From Cryobacterium levicorallinum (GTDB lineage: Bacteria > Actinomycetota > Actinomycetes > Actinomycetales > Microbacteriaceae), in assembly GCF_004402405.1 (NCBI RefSeq), contig NZ_SOFE01000014.1, positions 248,001-312,000 on the forward strand: DNA of 64,000 nt. Reading direction: 5' to 3'. Both the position numbers and the translations under genes were made by a program. The notes beneath the pieces were generated by a model. The model searched no databases, was not told the DNA's origin, and saw only the letters and a list, made by a program, of their open reading frames with translations. Shown one piece after another: positions 7,614-15,868 of this stretch (its first letter is position 1; the number at the start of each line of letters is the position of its first letter).

Positions 7614-9083
7614 TCAGTCGTGGCGGGGGAGTTGAATTCCGTATTGCGCCAGTTTTCGGTACACGGTGGCGCGACTCATTCCCAGCTCGGCCGCCGCACC
7701 TTCTGAGGTGGCACCGGGTCTACTGAGCACGCGCACGATCTCGTCGCGCTCAAACGCCTTGATGCGCGAAAGGTGCTGGCCGCGGGACAGTATCTGTGGC
7801 GGAAGGTGGCGCACGTCGACTAAATCGGTGCGGCTCGCGGCCTCTCTGACGGCCTGAGCGAGTTCCTCGACGTTTCCCGGCCAGGCATAGTCGGTGAGCG
7901 CGCGTGAAGCGGCGGTGGTGAAATCGACCTCGCGGCGGCGTGCCCGCCAGGCTAGATGGTTGGCGAGGGGGAGGATGTCGGCCGCCCGCTCACGCAGCGG
8001 AGGCACCTGCACCACCGTTTCGACAAGGGTGCGAAGTGGCAGCGGAATGGCATCGAAATGCTCTGCGGACACTGGGCAGGCAGCCGCGTCGGAGGTGCGC
8101 TCGCCGACCAGCATCGCGCGCAGGTGCTCGGCGGCGGGAGAGGAGAGATCATCAACGTCGCACAGCACGAACCCGGTGTTGGGACGGCTGAGCTCGGGTG
8201 TCCAGACCGAGAACCACGAATCCGTGTCGCGCGGCGCTGGGGCGCGTACGGCAAACAGCCGGTCGTGAGGGTACACCTGCCGAACGGCTTGGGCCAACAG
8301 CGTAGCTCGTCCCGAACCTCGCTCGCCCACCGCTGCAACCATACGGCCCGCGGTGAGGGCTTCGACGGTGCGGGTGACGGCATTGTTCCAGGCGTCCGAC
8401 AGATCGCGCAGTGGAGCGTTCCCCGACTGCTCCCGTAGACCCTCGATGCGAAAGACCTGGCCGCGCGATACCCGCCGCGGGTGGTGGCCCTGCGATCGAG
8501 CGAGCATGAGGTTCGCGGTCGACGTGGCAGCCGTCTGCGCCAGCGCGAGCAGCAGGTCAGAGCCTTTCTCCGACCAGGTCGTCAGGTTCACCGCCCCCTC
8601 GAGCCGACCGCTCACCGGGTCGAAAACCGGGGCAGCGGCACAGCTGTACAGGCGCAGGCTCAGCGTGTAATGGTCTTCCGCGCGCACGAGGGTGGGTACT
8701 CGATCGGCGAGGGCGAGGCCGAGGCCATTAGTGCCCGCCTGCCGCTCGGAGTACGAGAATCCTGGTGCTAAGTGCACATCGTCGAGCGCGAGCAGCAGCT
8801 GGCGGTCTCCGCTGAGTCGGTTGAGCACGAGTCCCTCCGCATCGGTGAGCATGAGTCCGACCGGTTCGGACGAGAGGGTGTCGTGCAGTTCTGTCAGGAC
8901 CTCACGCCCACACTCGACGAACAGCGATTCGTCGTCGTACGTGCCCGAGAACATGGGCTGGACGTCGTCAAGGGAGACGCCGTAGTCTTCACTGCGCCGC
9001 CACGAAGCGAGAAGGCGGGGGGAGATCGCCGCCATCGGTGCGTTATGCACGTGTACACGAGAAGGAAGATCGTGAGCGTCCAT
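7614..9083 (-). CDS. MimR/AcoR-like transcriptional activator (GAF, AAA+-like, Fis HTH)
   Basis: A 489-residue regulator: an N-terminal GAF-type sensor (about 60-200), a degenerate sigma-54-activator-like AAA+ domain (about 225-420), and a C-terminal Fis-type helix-turn-helix (GAAAELGMSRATVYRKLAQYG). The Walker A region reads GERGSGRATLL rather than GxxGxGKE, and no GAFTGA loop is seen, as in actinobacterial members that work without sigma-54. Mycobacterial MimR, activator of the mimABCD monooxygenase operon, is of this type. The ATG at 9083 is chosen because AAAGG precedes it. Transcribed divergently from the amidohydrolase operon, which it presumably activates in response to a small ketone, alcohol or phenol. 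Confidence 0.85.
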   Translation of the reverse strand: MDAHDLPSRVHVHNAPMAAISPRLLASWRRSEDYGVSLDDVQPMFSGTYDDESLFVECGREVLTELHDTLSSEPVGLMLTDAEGLVLNRLSGDRQLLLALDDVHLAPGFSYSERQAGTNGLGLALADRVPTLVRAEDHYTLSLRLYSCAAAPVFDPVSGRLEGAVNLTTWSEKGSDLLLALAQTAATSTANLMLARSQGHHPRRVSRGQVFRIEGLREQSGNAPLRDLSDAWNNAVTRTVEALTAGRMVAAVGERGSGRATLLAQAVRQVYPHDRLFAVRAPAPRDTDSWFSVWTPELSRPNTGFVLCDVDDLSSPAAEHLRAMLVGERTSDAAACPVSAEHFDAIPLPLRTLVETVVQVPPLRERAADILPLANHLAWRARRREVDFTTAASRALTDYAWPGNVEELAQAVREAASRTDLVDVRHLPPQILSRGQHLSRIKAFERDEIVRVLSRPGATSEGAAAELGMSRATVYRKLAQYGIQLPRHD

Positions 9084-9149
9084 CAGCACCTTTGCGGTAG
9101 TCGGTCAACATCAGTTTAGGTCTTCCCGCCACCGAGGTGCCCAGACCGA

Positions 9150-9162
9150 TCTCAGAATGAGA
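9150..9162. promoter_or_regulatory. imperfect palindrome in the divergent regulator/amidohydrolase promoter
   Basis: TCTCAGAATGAGA has 5-bp arms around a 3-base centre, 83 bases upstream of the amidohydrolase ATG, a distance suited to an activator site. It resembles the palindrome upstream of gldA. Binding by the adjacent regulator is inferred. Confidence 0.35.
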
Positions 9163-9244
9163 CGGCGCCATCGCTCCGCTCCGGTAGGCGTCCGTTAGCG
9201 TGACGTAGGTAATCACGATTCCCGCATGCAGCAAAGGAGCAGGT

Positions 9245-10288
9245 ATGTATCAGAAGGATGGCGAGAGCTACTTTATTGTCGACGCCCATGTGGCGCTCTG
9301 GGACGCGCGCCCCGAGAATCAGCGCAACATCCACGGCAAGCAGTTCATCGACTGCTTCTACGATTACCACGCCAACCTGTCCCCAGCTTCGGAGAAGTGG
9401 CCATATGAGGAGTACCTCTATCAGGGCGGCGAGCGTTTCATCAAGGACATTTTCACCGACGGCTACGTCGACCACGCCATTTTCCAGCCTGCCCACCTCG
9501 GCGAGTTCTACAAGACCGGCTTCGGGCAGACCGAAGAAGCGTTCGCGCTCACCCAGGCGAACCCTGGGCGGCTCACCTACAATCACAATTTCGACCCACG
9601 CAACGGCGAGGCCGGCCTGGACCAGCTGCGCGCCGACGCCGAGCGTTTCAACTTGAAGGGTGTGAAACTTTATACCGCCGAGTGGCACGGTGACTCCCGG
9701 GGCTACAAGCTCAACGACCCCTGGACCTACCGTTACTTCGAGTTGTGCCGCGAGCTCGGCATCCGCAACATCCATGTGCACAAGGGGCCGACAATCCGCC
9801 CACTCGATCGAGATGCCTTCGACGTGGCCGATGTCGACCACGCAGCGACCGACTTCACCGACCTCAATTTCATCGTCGAGCACGTGGGCCTGCCCCGCCT
9901 CGAAGATTTCTGCTGGATAGCCACGCAGGAGCCTAATGTGCACGGGGGGCTTGCAGTAGCGATGCCCTTCATCCACACGCGCCCGCGCTACTTCGCCCAG
10001 ATCATGGGGGAGTTGATCTATTGGATTGGCGAAGACCGCATCCAGTTCTCCTCCGACTACGCGCTGTGGACCCCGCGCTGGCTTATCGAAGCCTTCGTGG
10101 ACTTTCAGATCCCGGAGGACATGACGGAGTACGCTCCCATCACGATCGAGCAGAAGCGAAAGATCCTCGGGCTTAACGCGGCGAAGATGTACGACATTCC
10201 GGTGCCGGTCGAACTGCAGTTGCCGAGTGCAGAAGAGACGGCGACGGGGCCGCGTCAGCCCGAACGGGCCGATCTGGCTGCAGTGTGA
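9245..10288 (+). CDS. amidohydrolase family protein of mim/prm monooxygenase clusters
   Basis: A 347-residue amidohydrolase-2 TIM-barrel protein. The N-terminal metal motif reads DAHVALWDARPENQRN, so the second His of the usual HxH is replaced. KGVKLYTAEW supplies the barrel Lys region, NIHVHKGPT and FIVEHVGLP the His ligands, and QFSSDYALW the late Asp. From memory, proteins with this text sit downstream of mimABCD-type binuclear iron monooxygenases in mycobacteria; their reaction is not established. AAAGGAGC precedes the ATG. The stop overlaps the next gene (TGATG). Here no monooxygenase subunit precedes it. Confidence 0.88.
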   Translation: MYQKDGESYFIVDAHVALWDARPENQRNIHGKQFIDCFYDYHANLSPASEKWPYEEYLYQGGERFIKDIFTDGYVDHAIFQPAHLGEFYKTGFGQTEEAFALTQANPGRLTYNHNFDPRNGEAGLDQLRADAERFNLKGVKLYTAEWHGDSRGYKLNDPWTYRYFELCRELGIRNIHVHKGPTIRPLDRDAFDVADVDHAATDFTDLNFIVEHVGLPRLEDFCWIATQEPNVHGGLAVAMPFIHTRPRYFAQIMGELIYWIGEDRIQFSSDYALWTPRWLIEAFVDFQIPEDMTEYAPITIEQKRKILGLNAAKMYDIPVPVELQLPSAEETATGPRQPERADLAAV

Positions 10289-11112
10289 TGGGTACCACGA
10301 CGATGCCAGCCGCAGTGGCGGCCACTCTGCACTGGGAGGCAGGAGCACCAGAGCCGCTCACGGAGGGCGACGTGCTGCGGGCTTTGGATTCGGTCATCGA
10401 CCCTGAGCTCGACGAGCCCATCACCGACCTCGGATTCGTGCGCTCGGTGACGCTGACGGGTGCGAGCGTTGAGGTTCACCTGCGTCTGCCCACGTCATTC
10501 TGCGCACCGAACTTCGCGTATTTGATGGCGTCGGACGCCAAGGACGTGCTCACAGCACTCCGCAATGTCGGGGTGGTGACAGTCGAGCTCGACGACCACC
10601 ATGACTCCGACATCATCAACAGTGGACTGGCAGCGAACGCCGGCTACAAGGGAACGTTCCTGCACGAGGCAGAGAGTGATCTCGATGAATTGCGGGCCAC
10701 GTTTCAGCGCAAGGCCCACACCGCGGCGATGGAACGCTCGCTCACCGCGTTCCTGCGCGCTCGGCCTGAACTCGCAGAGACGGCGGTCGCAAACGTGGTG
10801 TTGGGCGATTTGCCCGACGACTCGGCGAAGGCTGCCTTGCTGAGGCGGCGGGCGACGATCGGCCTGAGCACCGTCGATTCCGCATCGGTGCTGGTTGACG
10901 ACAGCGGATCACCTTACCCTGCAGTATCCGTTGCTCTCGCCCTTCGCCGGGCTCGCTCGACTCGTATCTCGATCGACGGCAACGCTCATTTCTGCCGGGG
11001 TTTGCTCGCAACGCGGTATCCGGGCTCCGAGGTCGATCAACTACCCAGGGCAGAAGAGAATTTCTTTCCCTTGTCTTCAGTCATCCGCACGCACAAAAGG
11101 AAAATTGCATGA
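10288..11112 (+). CDS. DUF59/MIP18-domain iron-sulfur assembly-type protein
   Basis: A 274-residue protein whose N-terminal ~100 residues form a DUF59 (PaaD/SufT/MIP18) domain: VLRALDSVIDPELDEPITDLG matches the DPEL/D..I..LG signature, and LPTSFCAPNF carries the family Cys. The remaining ~170 residues are an uncharacterised extension seen, as far as I recall, in the mim-cluster version. DUF59 proteins help assemble iron or iron-sulfur centres, which would suit metallation of a diiron oxygenase. The ATG at 10288 overlaps the preceding stop, and the stop overlaps the following ATG, so the three genes are tightly coupled. Confidence 0.82.
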   Translation: MGTTTMPAAVAATLHWEAGAPEPLTEGDVLRALDSVIDPELDEPITDLGFVRSVTLTGASVEVHLRLPTSFCAPNFAYLMASDAKDVLTALRNVGVVTVELDDHHDSDIINSGLAANAGYKGTFLHEAESDLDELRATFQRKAHTAAMERSLTAFLRARPELAETAVANVVLGDLPDDSAKAALLRRRATIGLSTVDSASVLVDDSGSPYPAVSVALALRRARSTRISIDGNAHFCRGLLATRYPGSEVDQLPRAEENFFPLSSVIRTHKRKIA

Positions 11113-12143
11113 GCACCATGAGAGCCGTTCAGGTCGTCGACTACCACCAAAACCTTGTAATGACCGAGGTTCCAAAACCTCAGATCACCGGTCCGTTCGA
11201 CGTGATCGTGAGGATCGGAGGCGCAGGGGTGTGCCGCACGGACTTGCACATCCTCGAGGGACAATGGGAGCAGAAGTCAGGAATCACCCTCCCGTACACG
11301 ATCGGCCACGAGAACGCGGGATGGGTCGACGAGATCGGCAGTGCGGTGACGAATGTGGCTGTCGGCGACAAAGTGATCGTGCATCCGCTCATCACCTGCG
11401 GGTTTTGTCGTGCGTGCCGATCCGGTGACGACGTACATTGCACCGCGAGCGCTTTTCCAGGGATCGACACCCACGGCGGCTACGCCGAGTACCTGAAGAC
11501 CTCGGCTCGTAGCCTCGTGCCTATCGCTGATTCACTCGAACCGGCGGATGTTGCAGCGCTCGCCGACGCGGGCCTCACCGCCTATCACGCAGCGGCCAAG
11601 GCCGCCCGGCACCTGCGCCCCGCCGATCGGTGCGTCATCATTGGGGCGGGCGGGCTCGGGCACATCGGCATCCAGGTGCTGAAGGCGCTTACGGCGTCGG
11701 AGCTGATCGTCGTCGACCGTAACCCGGCCGCGCTCGAACTCGCGATGTCGCTTGGTGCCGACCACGGGGTGATTGCCGACGGATCACACGTCGATCGCGT
11801 TCTTGAACTGACCGGTGGCGCCGGGGCTGAGGCCGTGATGGACTTCGTCGGCGAGGGCGGATCGACAGCGGAGGGCATTCGCATGCTGCGCCAAGCCGGC
11901 GACTACTACGTCGTGGGCTACGGCGAGAACATCGACGTGCCCACGATCGACATCATTTCGAGCGAGATCAACTTCATCGGCAACCTCGTGGGTAGCTACA
12001 CTGACCTCACCGAGCTAATGGTGCTTGCTGCACGAGGCCAAGTCACACTGCACACGACGTCCTACGCTCTCGACGACTTTCAGCAAGCTGTCGACGACCT
12101 CGGGGCCGGGCGCGTGCGCGGGCGCGCCATACTCATCCCCTGA
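11109..12143 (+). CDS. zinc-dependent alcohol dehydrogenase (MDR), mim-cluster type
   Basis: A 344-residue medium-chain dehydrogenase. The catalytic zinc ligands lie in AGVCRTDLHI (Cys) and IGHENAGWV (His-Glu). The four structural-zinc Cys are in CGFCRACRSGDDVHC. The Rossmann motif GAGGLGHIG is near residues 178-186, and VVDRN indicates NAD preference. In monooxygenase clusters of this kind the enzyme oxidises the alcohol made by the oxygenase; here it may act on an environmental secondary alcohol. It overlaps the DUF59 gene by ATGA. Last gene of the operon: the GroEL-like chaperonin expected next in mycobacterial mim clusters is absent. Confidence 0.9.
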   Translation: MSTMRAVQVVDYHQNLVMTEVPKPQITGPFDVIVRIGGAGVCRTDLHILEGQWEQKSGITLPYTIGHENAGWVDEIGSAVTNVAVGDKVIVHPLITCGFCRACRSGDDVHCTASAFPGIDTHGGYAEYLKTSARSLVPIADSLEPADVAALADAGLTAYHAAAKAARHLRPADRCVIIGAGGLGHIGIQVLKALTASELIVVDRNPAALELAMSLGADHGVIADGSHVDRVLELTGGAGAEAVMDFVGEGGSTAEGIRMLRQAGDYYVVGYGENIDVPTIDIISSEINFIGNLVGSYTDLTELMVLAARGQVTLHTTSYALDDFQQAVDDLGAGRVRGRAILIP

Positions 12144-12174
12144 CACCGGGTGGGATGTAATGGGCGCGGTTTCA

Positions 12175-12475
12175 CTATTGTCGGGCGATCGCGAGCACAT
12201 CGCTGTCGGCCGTCGCAAGCCAGGTTGCGCGCTGCAGAGAGACGAGATGTTCCAGATGGGCGGCAGTCTCGGCCAGAGTGGCTCGTTAGCCGTGTGGATC
12301 CAGGCTCTCCGGGCAGCGTGAACGGGTGATTCTCTGTGCCATTTTCCACAGGCTGAGTGAGGGAAGTGTTCCAGCGTTCTGGAGTACGTCCTCGGCTCGG
12401 TCGACGTGATGGTCACGCAGCGAGGTGCTGCGTTCGGCGACACCGAGGAAGGTATACTCGTGCGCCGGACAGGCC
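12175..12475 (-). pseudogene. decayed MBL-fold hydrolase, C-terminal fragment
   Basis: On the minus strand a frame reads PAHEYTFLGVAERSTSLRDH, then a stretch ending SLDPHG, a TAA stop, and in the same frame LAETAAHLEHLVSLQRA. This matches the C-terminal end of MBL-fold hydrolases (PGHEY.F ... HH..R ... PHG ... ALAETLAHLEHL). Internal stops and loss of the N-terminal HxHxDH part mark it as a dead remnant. It fills most of the 12144-12659 gap; nothing else was recognised there. Confidence 0.65.
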
Positions 12476-12659
12476 TAGGACCCATCTCACGAAGTCCACG
12501 GATCCCAAAGCGACGTCCTCGTTTGTGGCGCCGGAATTTGAGCCCGTGAGACGGGGGATTCCCGCGTAATTTCGTACAAGGCCTCGAGATCGGAAGATGG
12601 GGAAGGGGAAATCGACCGCTTAGGAACCCTGCTTCGCAGAACCTAGAAGGGCACTGACA

Positions 12660-13439
12660 ATGCGTATTAGCCTCATCCAAGTAGCCAGCCCCGACAACGA
12701 AACAAGCAACGAGCGCCGTGACAGAGTATCAAAAATGGTGCTCGGAACCGACGCAGATTTGGTGGTTCTGCCTGAACTATGGGCTGCGGGGTACTTCAAC
12801 TTCGATCGATACTCTGAAGAGTCCGAGCCGTTCGAGGGCCGCACAGTCACTGACGCCGCCGCGTGGGCTCTCCAACTCGGATGCTACGTCCATGCGGGAA
12901 GCTTCATTGAACGGGGCTCCAACGGCGGCTACCACAACACTGCAGTCCTGCTCAGCCCTGAAGGCGGCGTAATTCACTCGTACCGGAAAATCCACGTCTT
13001 CGGCTACGAATCCCGTGAAGCTGAACTATTGTCGCCCGGAACCACAGTCACAACGAGCCCATCAAGGTTGGGTCGGATCGCGGCTACTACTTGCTACGAT
13101 CTCCGATTCCCGGATCTGTGGCGATCGCTCGTAGACTCGGGAGCAGAAATTGTGGTGACCCCCGCCGCTTGGCCTCTGACCAGACTCTCGCACTGGCGCC
13201 TCTTCACAGCGACACGCGCCGTCGAAAGCCAAATACTGATGATCGCCTGCAACGCAGTCGGCGAGCAGCAGGGGGTGGTCCTCGGCGGCCATTCCTCGGT
13301 CATCGATCCCTGGGGAAACATCCTCCTGGAAGCACGAGACCGTGAGGGGGTCTTCAGCGTAGACGTATCCGACGACATCGTGAAGTCCGTCCGTAGTGAA
13401 TTCCCGGTGCTCGGCGACCGTCGCCCGGTACTCCCCTGA
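12660..13439 (+). CDS. carbon-nitrogen hydrolase (nitrilase superfamily amidase)
   Basis: A 259-residue nitrilase-superfamily hydrolase. The catalytic triad is clear: Glu in VLPELW (about residue 42), Lys in YRKIHVF (about 110), and Cys in ATTCYDLRFPDLW (about 144). Members hydrolyse aliphatic amides, omega-amidodicarboxylates or N-carbamoyl compounds; the branch is not assignable by eye. AGAAGGGC lies upstream of the ATG. It stands alone between two decayed genes (MBL remnant and DUF2848 remnant), so it is probably a survivor of a larger catabolic cluster. Confidence 0.88.
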   Translation: MRISLIQVASPDNETSNERRDRVSKMVLGTDADLVVLPELWAAGYFNFDRYSEESEPFEGRTVTDAAAWALQLGCYVHAGSFIERGSNGGYHNTAVLLSPEGGVIHSYRKIHVFGYESREAELLSPGTTVTTSPSRLGRIAATTCYDLRFPDLWRSLVDSGAEIVVTPAAWPLTRLSHWRLFTATRAVESQILMIACNAVGEQQGVVLGGHSSVIDPWGNILLEARDREGVFSVDVSDDIVKSVRSEFPVLGDRRPVLP

Positions 13440-13513
13440 AGAGCAAAGAAAGTAATCTATGAAATTCCGACCTCGCCAACTCTGCTGAGCGTAGCTCTGC
13501 CCAATTACACAAT

Positions 13514-13820
13514 TCCACGGGCACCGTCGTAGACTCTGCCGAACGTGATCAGGCTGCCGTTCAACGCCACATCGATGAGCTTGCCGCCATGGGCGTAGCC
13601 GCGCCACCCCGAGTCCCTATGCTCTACGCGATGGCGACTAATCCGTTCCAATTTGGGAAATCGTGTCTGCCTCGGCCGAGCAGGCTCTGGTGGAGTTGAG
13701 CCCGTTCTCCCCCGGGCCAGTGCGGAGTGGCTCCTCACCGTCGGTTCCGACCGTACCGACAAGGCTATTGAGCGCGAAAGCATCCCTCACTTGAGGGAGA
13801 GGCCTGGGGAACCCTGCCTC
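13514..13820 (+). pseudogene. decayed DUF2848-family gene
   Basis: Three successive frames give DUF2848-like text: RDQAAVQRHIDELAAMGV followed by APPRVPMLYAMATN, then EIVSASAEQALVELSPFS, then EWLLTVGSDRTDKAIE. Intact members read ..RD.AAVE.HI.ELA.LGV, ..SSGE.E., ...VGSDHTDR. At least two frameshifts and missing ends show a pseudogene. Just downstream of the nitrilase gene; probably once a partner in hydroxy-acid or amide breakdown. The stretch 13440-14010 holds only this and, near 13921-13960, an AT-rich tract. Confidence 0.65.
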
Positions 13821-14010
13821 TCTTCGGCCATCCGCCTCCAGAGCGAACGGCGTAGCCTGAATCCACTGGTCGACCTGAGATTTTTCACGGCGCGTTAAAC
13901 CGAGAATGCCACTCTGACCAGCGAAAATAGTTGTTAGTAAGACAAATTATTTTACGCTCAGGGAGACATCTCGTAGATGCAACTTTCTCACACTCACCGG
14001 GGCGGATTCC

Positions 14011-14455
14011 ATGGACGATATGGCCATGCTCCGACACGGTGCTCTCCGGAAACTGGTCAAGGGAACTTACGCACCGTCGACGTTGGGATCCTTTCTGCGG
14101 GCGTTCACCTTCGGCTACTCCGGTGTTCGCGGCCTCAACAACCGTCGACGCCGACAAAACCCACCGCCACCATGCAATCATCGAAAATTTGGACGCCGAT
14201 ATGAAAGCGTCGGCGATGGCGCACTTCCCGTCCAGCGTATTCACCGCCAACGCCGCCTGACTCGTGCTGGCCTGCATCGCGTTCAACCTCACCCGCGCCG
14301 CCGGTACTCTCGCCAGTCCCGCCCTCGGAAAAGCTGTCACCGCGACCGTCCGCCCCAAACTCATCAACGTCGCTGCGAGGATCTCCACCGATTGGCGACC
14401 TCAGTCCAAGTCCACCGGCGGCAAACCGGCGCAACGGCCGGAGATTGCGGCGTAG
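14011..14455 (+). pseudogene. IS1380-family transposase remnant
   Basis: The 5' part reads MAMLRHGALRKLVKGTYAPS then LGSFLRAFTFG, a hallmark of IS1380 transposases. The frame then breaks, and a second frame gives HHAIIENLDADMKASAM, a stop, and LVLACIAFNLTRAAGTLASP, the IS1380 C-terminus. The central catalytic region of about 250 residues is deleted. It ends 45 bases upstream of the M20 hydrolase start, so the insertion may have altered that operon's promoter. Confidence 0.78.
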
Positions 14456-14500
14456 GTCAGGATGGTGCCACGAGATAATCACCTTGTCTAGTGTGGATAT

Positions 14501-15829
14501 ATGAGTCATTCGATAGTGCCGACCACCACTTATCTTCAGAAGCTTCAGGCCGACACTGCGCGGAGGATGCAGACCTCGGTGCCGGTGCCATCGCGGTTCG
14601 CCGGGGCCCCGGAGGAACTGGTAAGCGTTGTCGAAGCCCACGTCGAGGCGCTTGCTAAGGATCTGCGGGACGTCGTTCACAGCCTGCACGCCGACCCGGA
14701 GACCGCGTTTCTTGAGCACCGCAGCGCCGCCTATTTGGTGGAGCTGCTCGGTCGCCACGGGATAGCCGCACAGCTCGGCGTGCACGGGGTTGATACCGCA
14801 ATTCGCGCCGAGATCGGGTCGGGCGACGGCCCGGCCATCGCGATTCTCAGCGAGTACGATGCTTTGCCTGACGTGGGGCATGGCTGCGGCCACAATGTGA
14901 TCGCAGCGGCCGGAGTCGGTGCCTTCCTCGCGCTGGCGAACACACTCATTGAGAATCCCAACGCATTCACGGGCCGGGTGGTATTGCTCGGCACCCCCGC
15001 TGAGGAAGGCTTCTCGGGCAAGGAGGTGATGGCCAGGCACGGTGCCTTCGATGGTCTCGACGCCGCGATCATGGTGCACCCCTACGGTTACGACCTCGCC
15101 GACCAGGTGTGGCTCGGCCGCCGGGTGCTCACCGTGACGTTTACGGGCGTCGCGGCGCACGCATCCGCTCAACCTTTTATGGGACGCAATGCCCTCGATG
15201 CGGCAACCTTGGCGTATCAGGCCGTTGGCCTGCTGCGTCAGCAGCTGCCGCCGGTGGACCGCGTGCACGCCGTGATCAGCGAGGGGGGAACTCGGCCGAG
15301 CATAATTCCTGAGCGGGCGGTGCTCGAGTTCTACGCCCGCTCCAAATTCGCCGAGACCCTCAAGGACCTCAGCGAACGGCTGAACGGCATCGCCCGAGGC
15401 GCGGCCTTGATGACCGGAACCAGCGTCGAGGTCGACTGGGATGAACACGCTCCCACCCTGCCGGTGCGAACGAACGACGCGCTCACCGAACGGTGGGTCG
15501 CTGCCCAGCAGCGCCGCGGCCGCCAGCCGCTGCCGCTCGGTGTGGTGTCGGAAACCATCGCAGCGTCGACCGACTTCGGCAATGTCAGCCATCGCATCCC
15601 CGGTATCCACCCACTGATCAAGATCGCGGCACCAGACGTTGCCCTGCACACCCGAGAATTCGCGGCGGCTTCAGCAACGGATGCCGCCGAGCTCGGCGCC
15701 CTCGACGGAGCCTGCGGCCTCGCGCTCACCGCCCTCGACTTTCTCTGCGACGCCGAGCTGCGCCGGAGCGTGGCCGAGGAGTTCGCGGAGCAGGGCGGCG
15801 CGATCGATGTGCCGCACTTCTTCGACTGA
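14501..15829 (+). CDS. M20 family amidohydrolase (AbgB-like)
   Basis: A 442-residue M20D-type metallo-amidohydrolase. Motifs: LHADPETAF (early His region), SEYDALPDVGHGCGHNVI (metal and catalytic residues), GTPAEEGFSGK (Glu pair), and FTGVAAHASAQPFMGRNALDA (dimer domain with His). Relatives cleave p-aminobenzoyl-glutamate, N-acyl amino acids or dipeptides. The start at 14501 has only a weak ribosome site, and the first ~20 residues are not conserved-looking; translation could begin later, for example at Met 24. It is followed by an AbgT transporter 39 bases downstream. An IS1380 remnant lies directly upstream. Confidence 0.88.
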   Translation: MSHSIVPTTTYLQKLQADTARRMQTSVPVPSRFAGAPEELVSVVEAHVEALAKDLRDVVHSLHADPETAFLEHRSAAYLVELLGRHGIAAQLGVHGVDTAIRAEIGSGDGPAIAILSEYDALPDVGHGCGHNVIAAAGVGAFLALANTLIENPNAFTGRVVLLGTPAEEGFSGKEVMARHGAFDGLDAAIMVHPYGYDLADQVWLGRRVLTVTFTGVAAHASAQPFMGRNALDAATLAYQAVGLLRQQLPPVDRVHAVISEGGTRPSIIPERAVLEFYARSKFAETLKDLSERLNGIARGAALMTGTSVEVDWDEHAPTLPVRTNDALTERWVAAQQRRGRQPLPLGVVSETIAASTDFGNVSHRIPGIHPLIKIAAPDVALHTREFAAASATDAAELGALDGACGLALTALDFLCDAELRRSVAEEFAEQGGAIDVPHFFD

Positions 15830-15868
15830 CTCCTCATTCACCGATCAACGCGAAGCAAGGTGGGCCCC

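Noticed and set aside
9152..10348. A 398-codon minus-strand reading opposite the amidohydrolase
   Set aside because: Antisense to a clearly recognisable enzyme; composition is typical of a shadow frame.
12015..12680. A 221-codon minus-strand reading after the alcohol dehydrogenase
   Set aside because: Its frame differs from the one that gives MBL-like text and overlaps the dehydrogenase end; no family resemblance.
13783..13800. CCCTC-ACTT-GAGGG hairpin
   Set aside because: Only 5 bp, inside a pseudogene, no T-run; likely chance.
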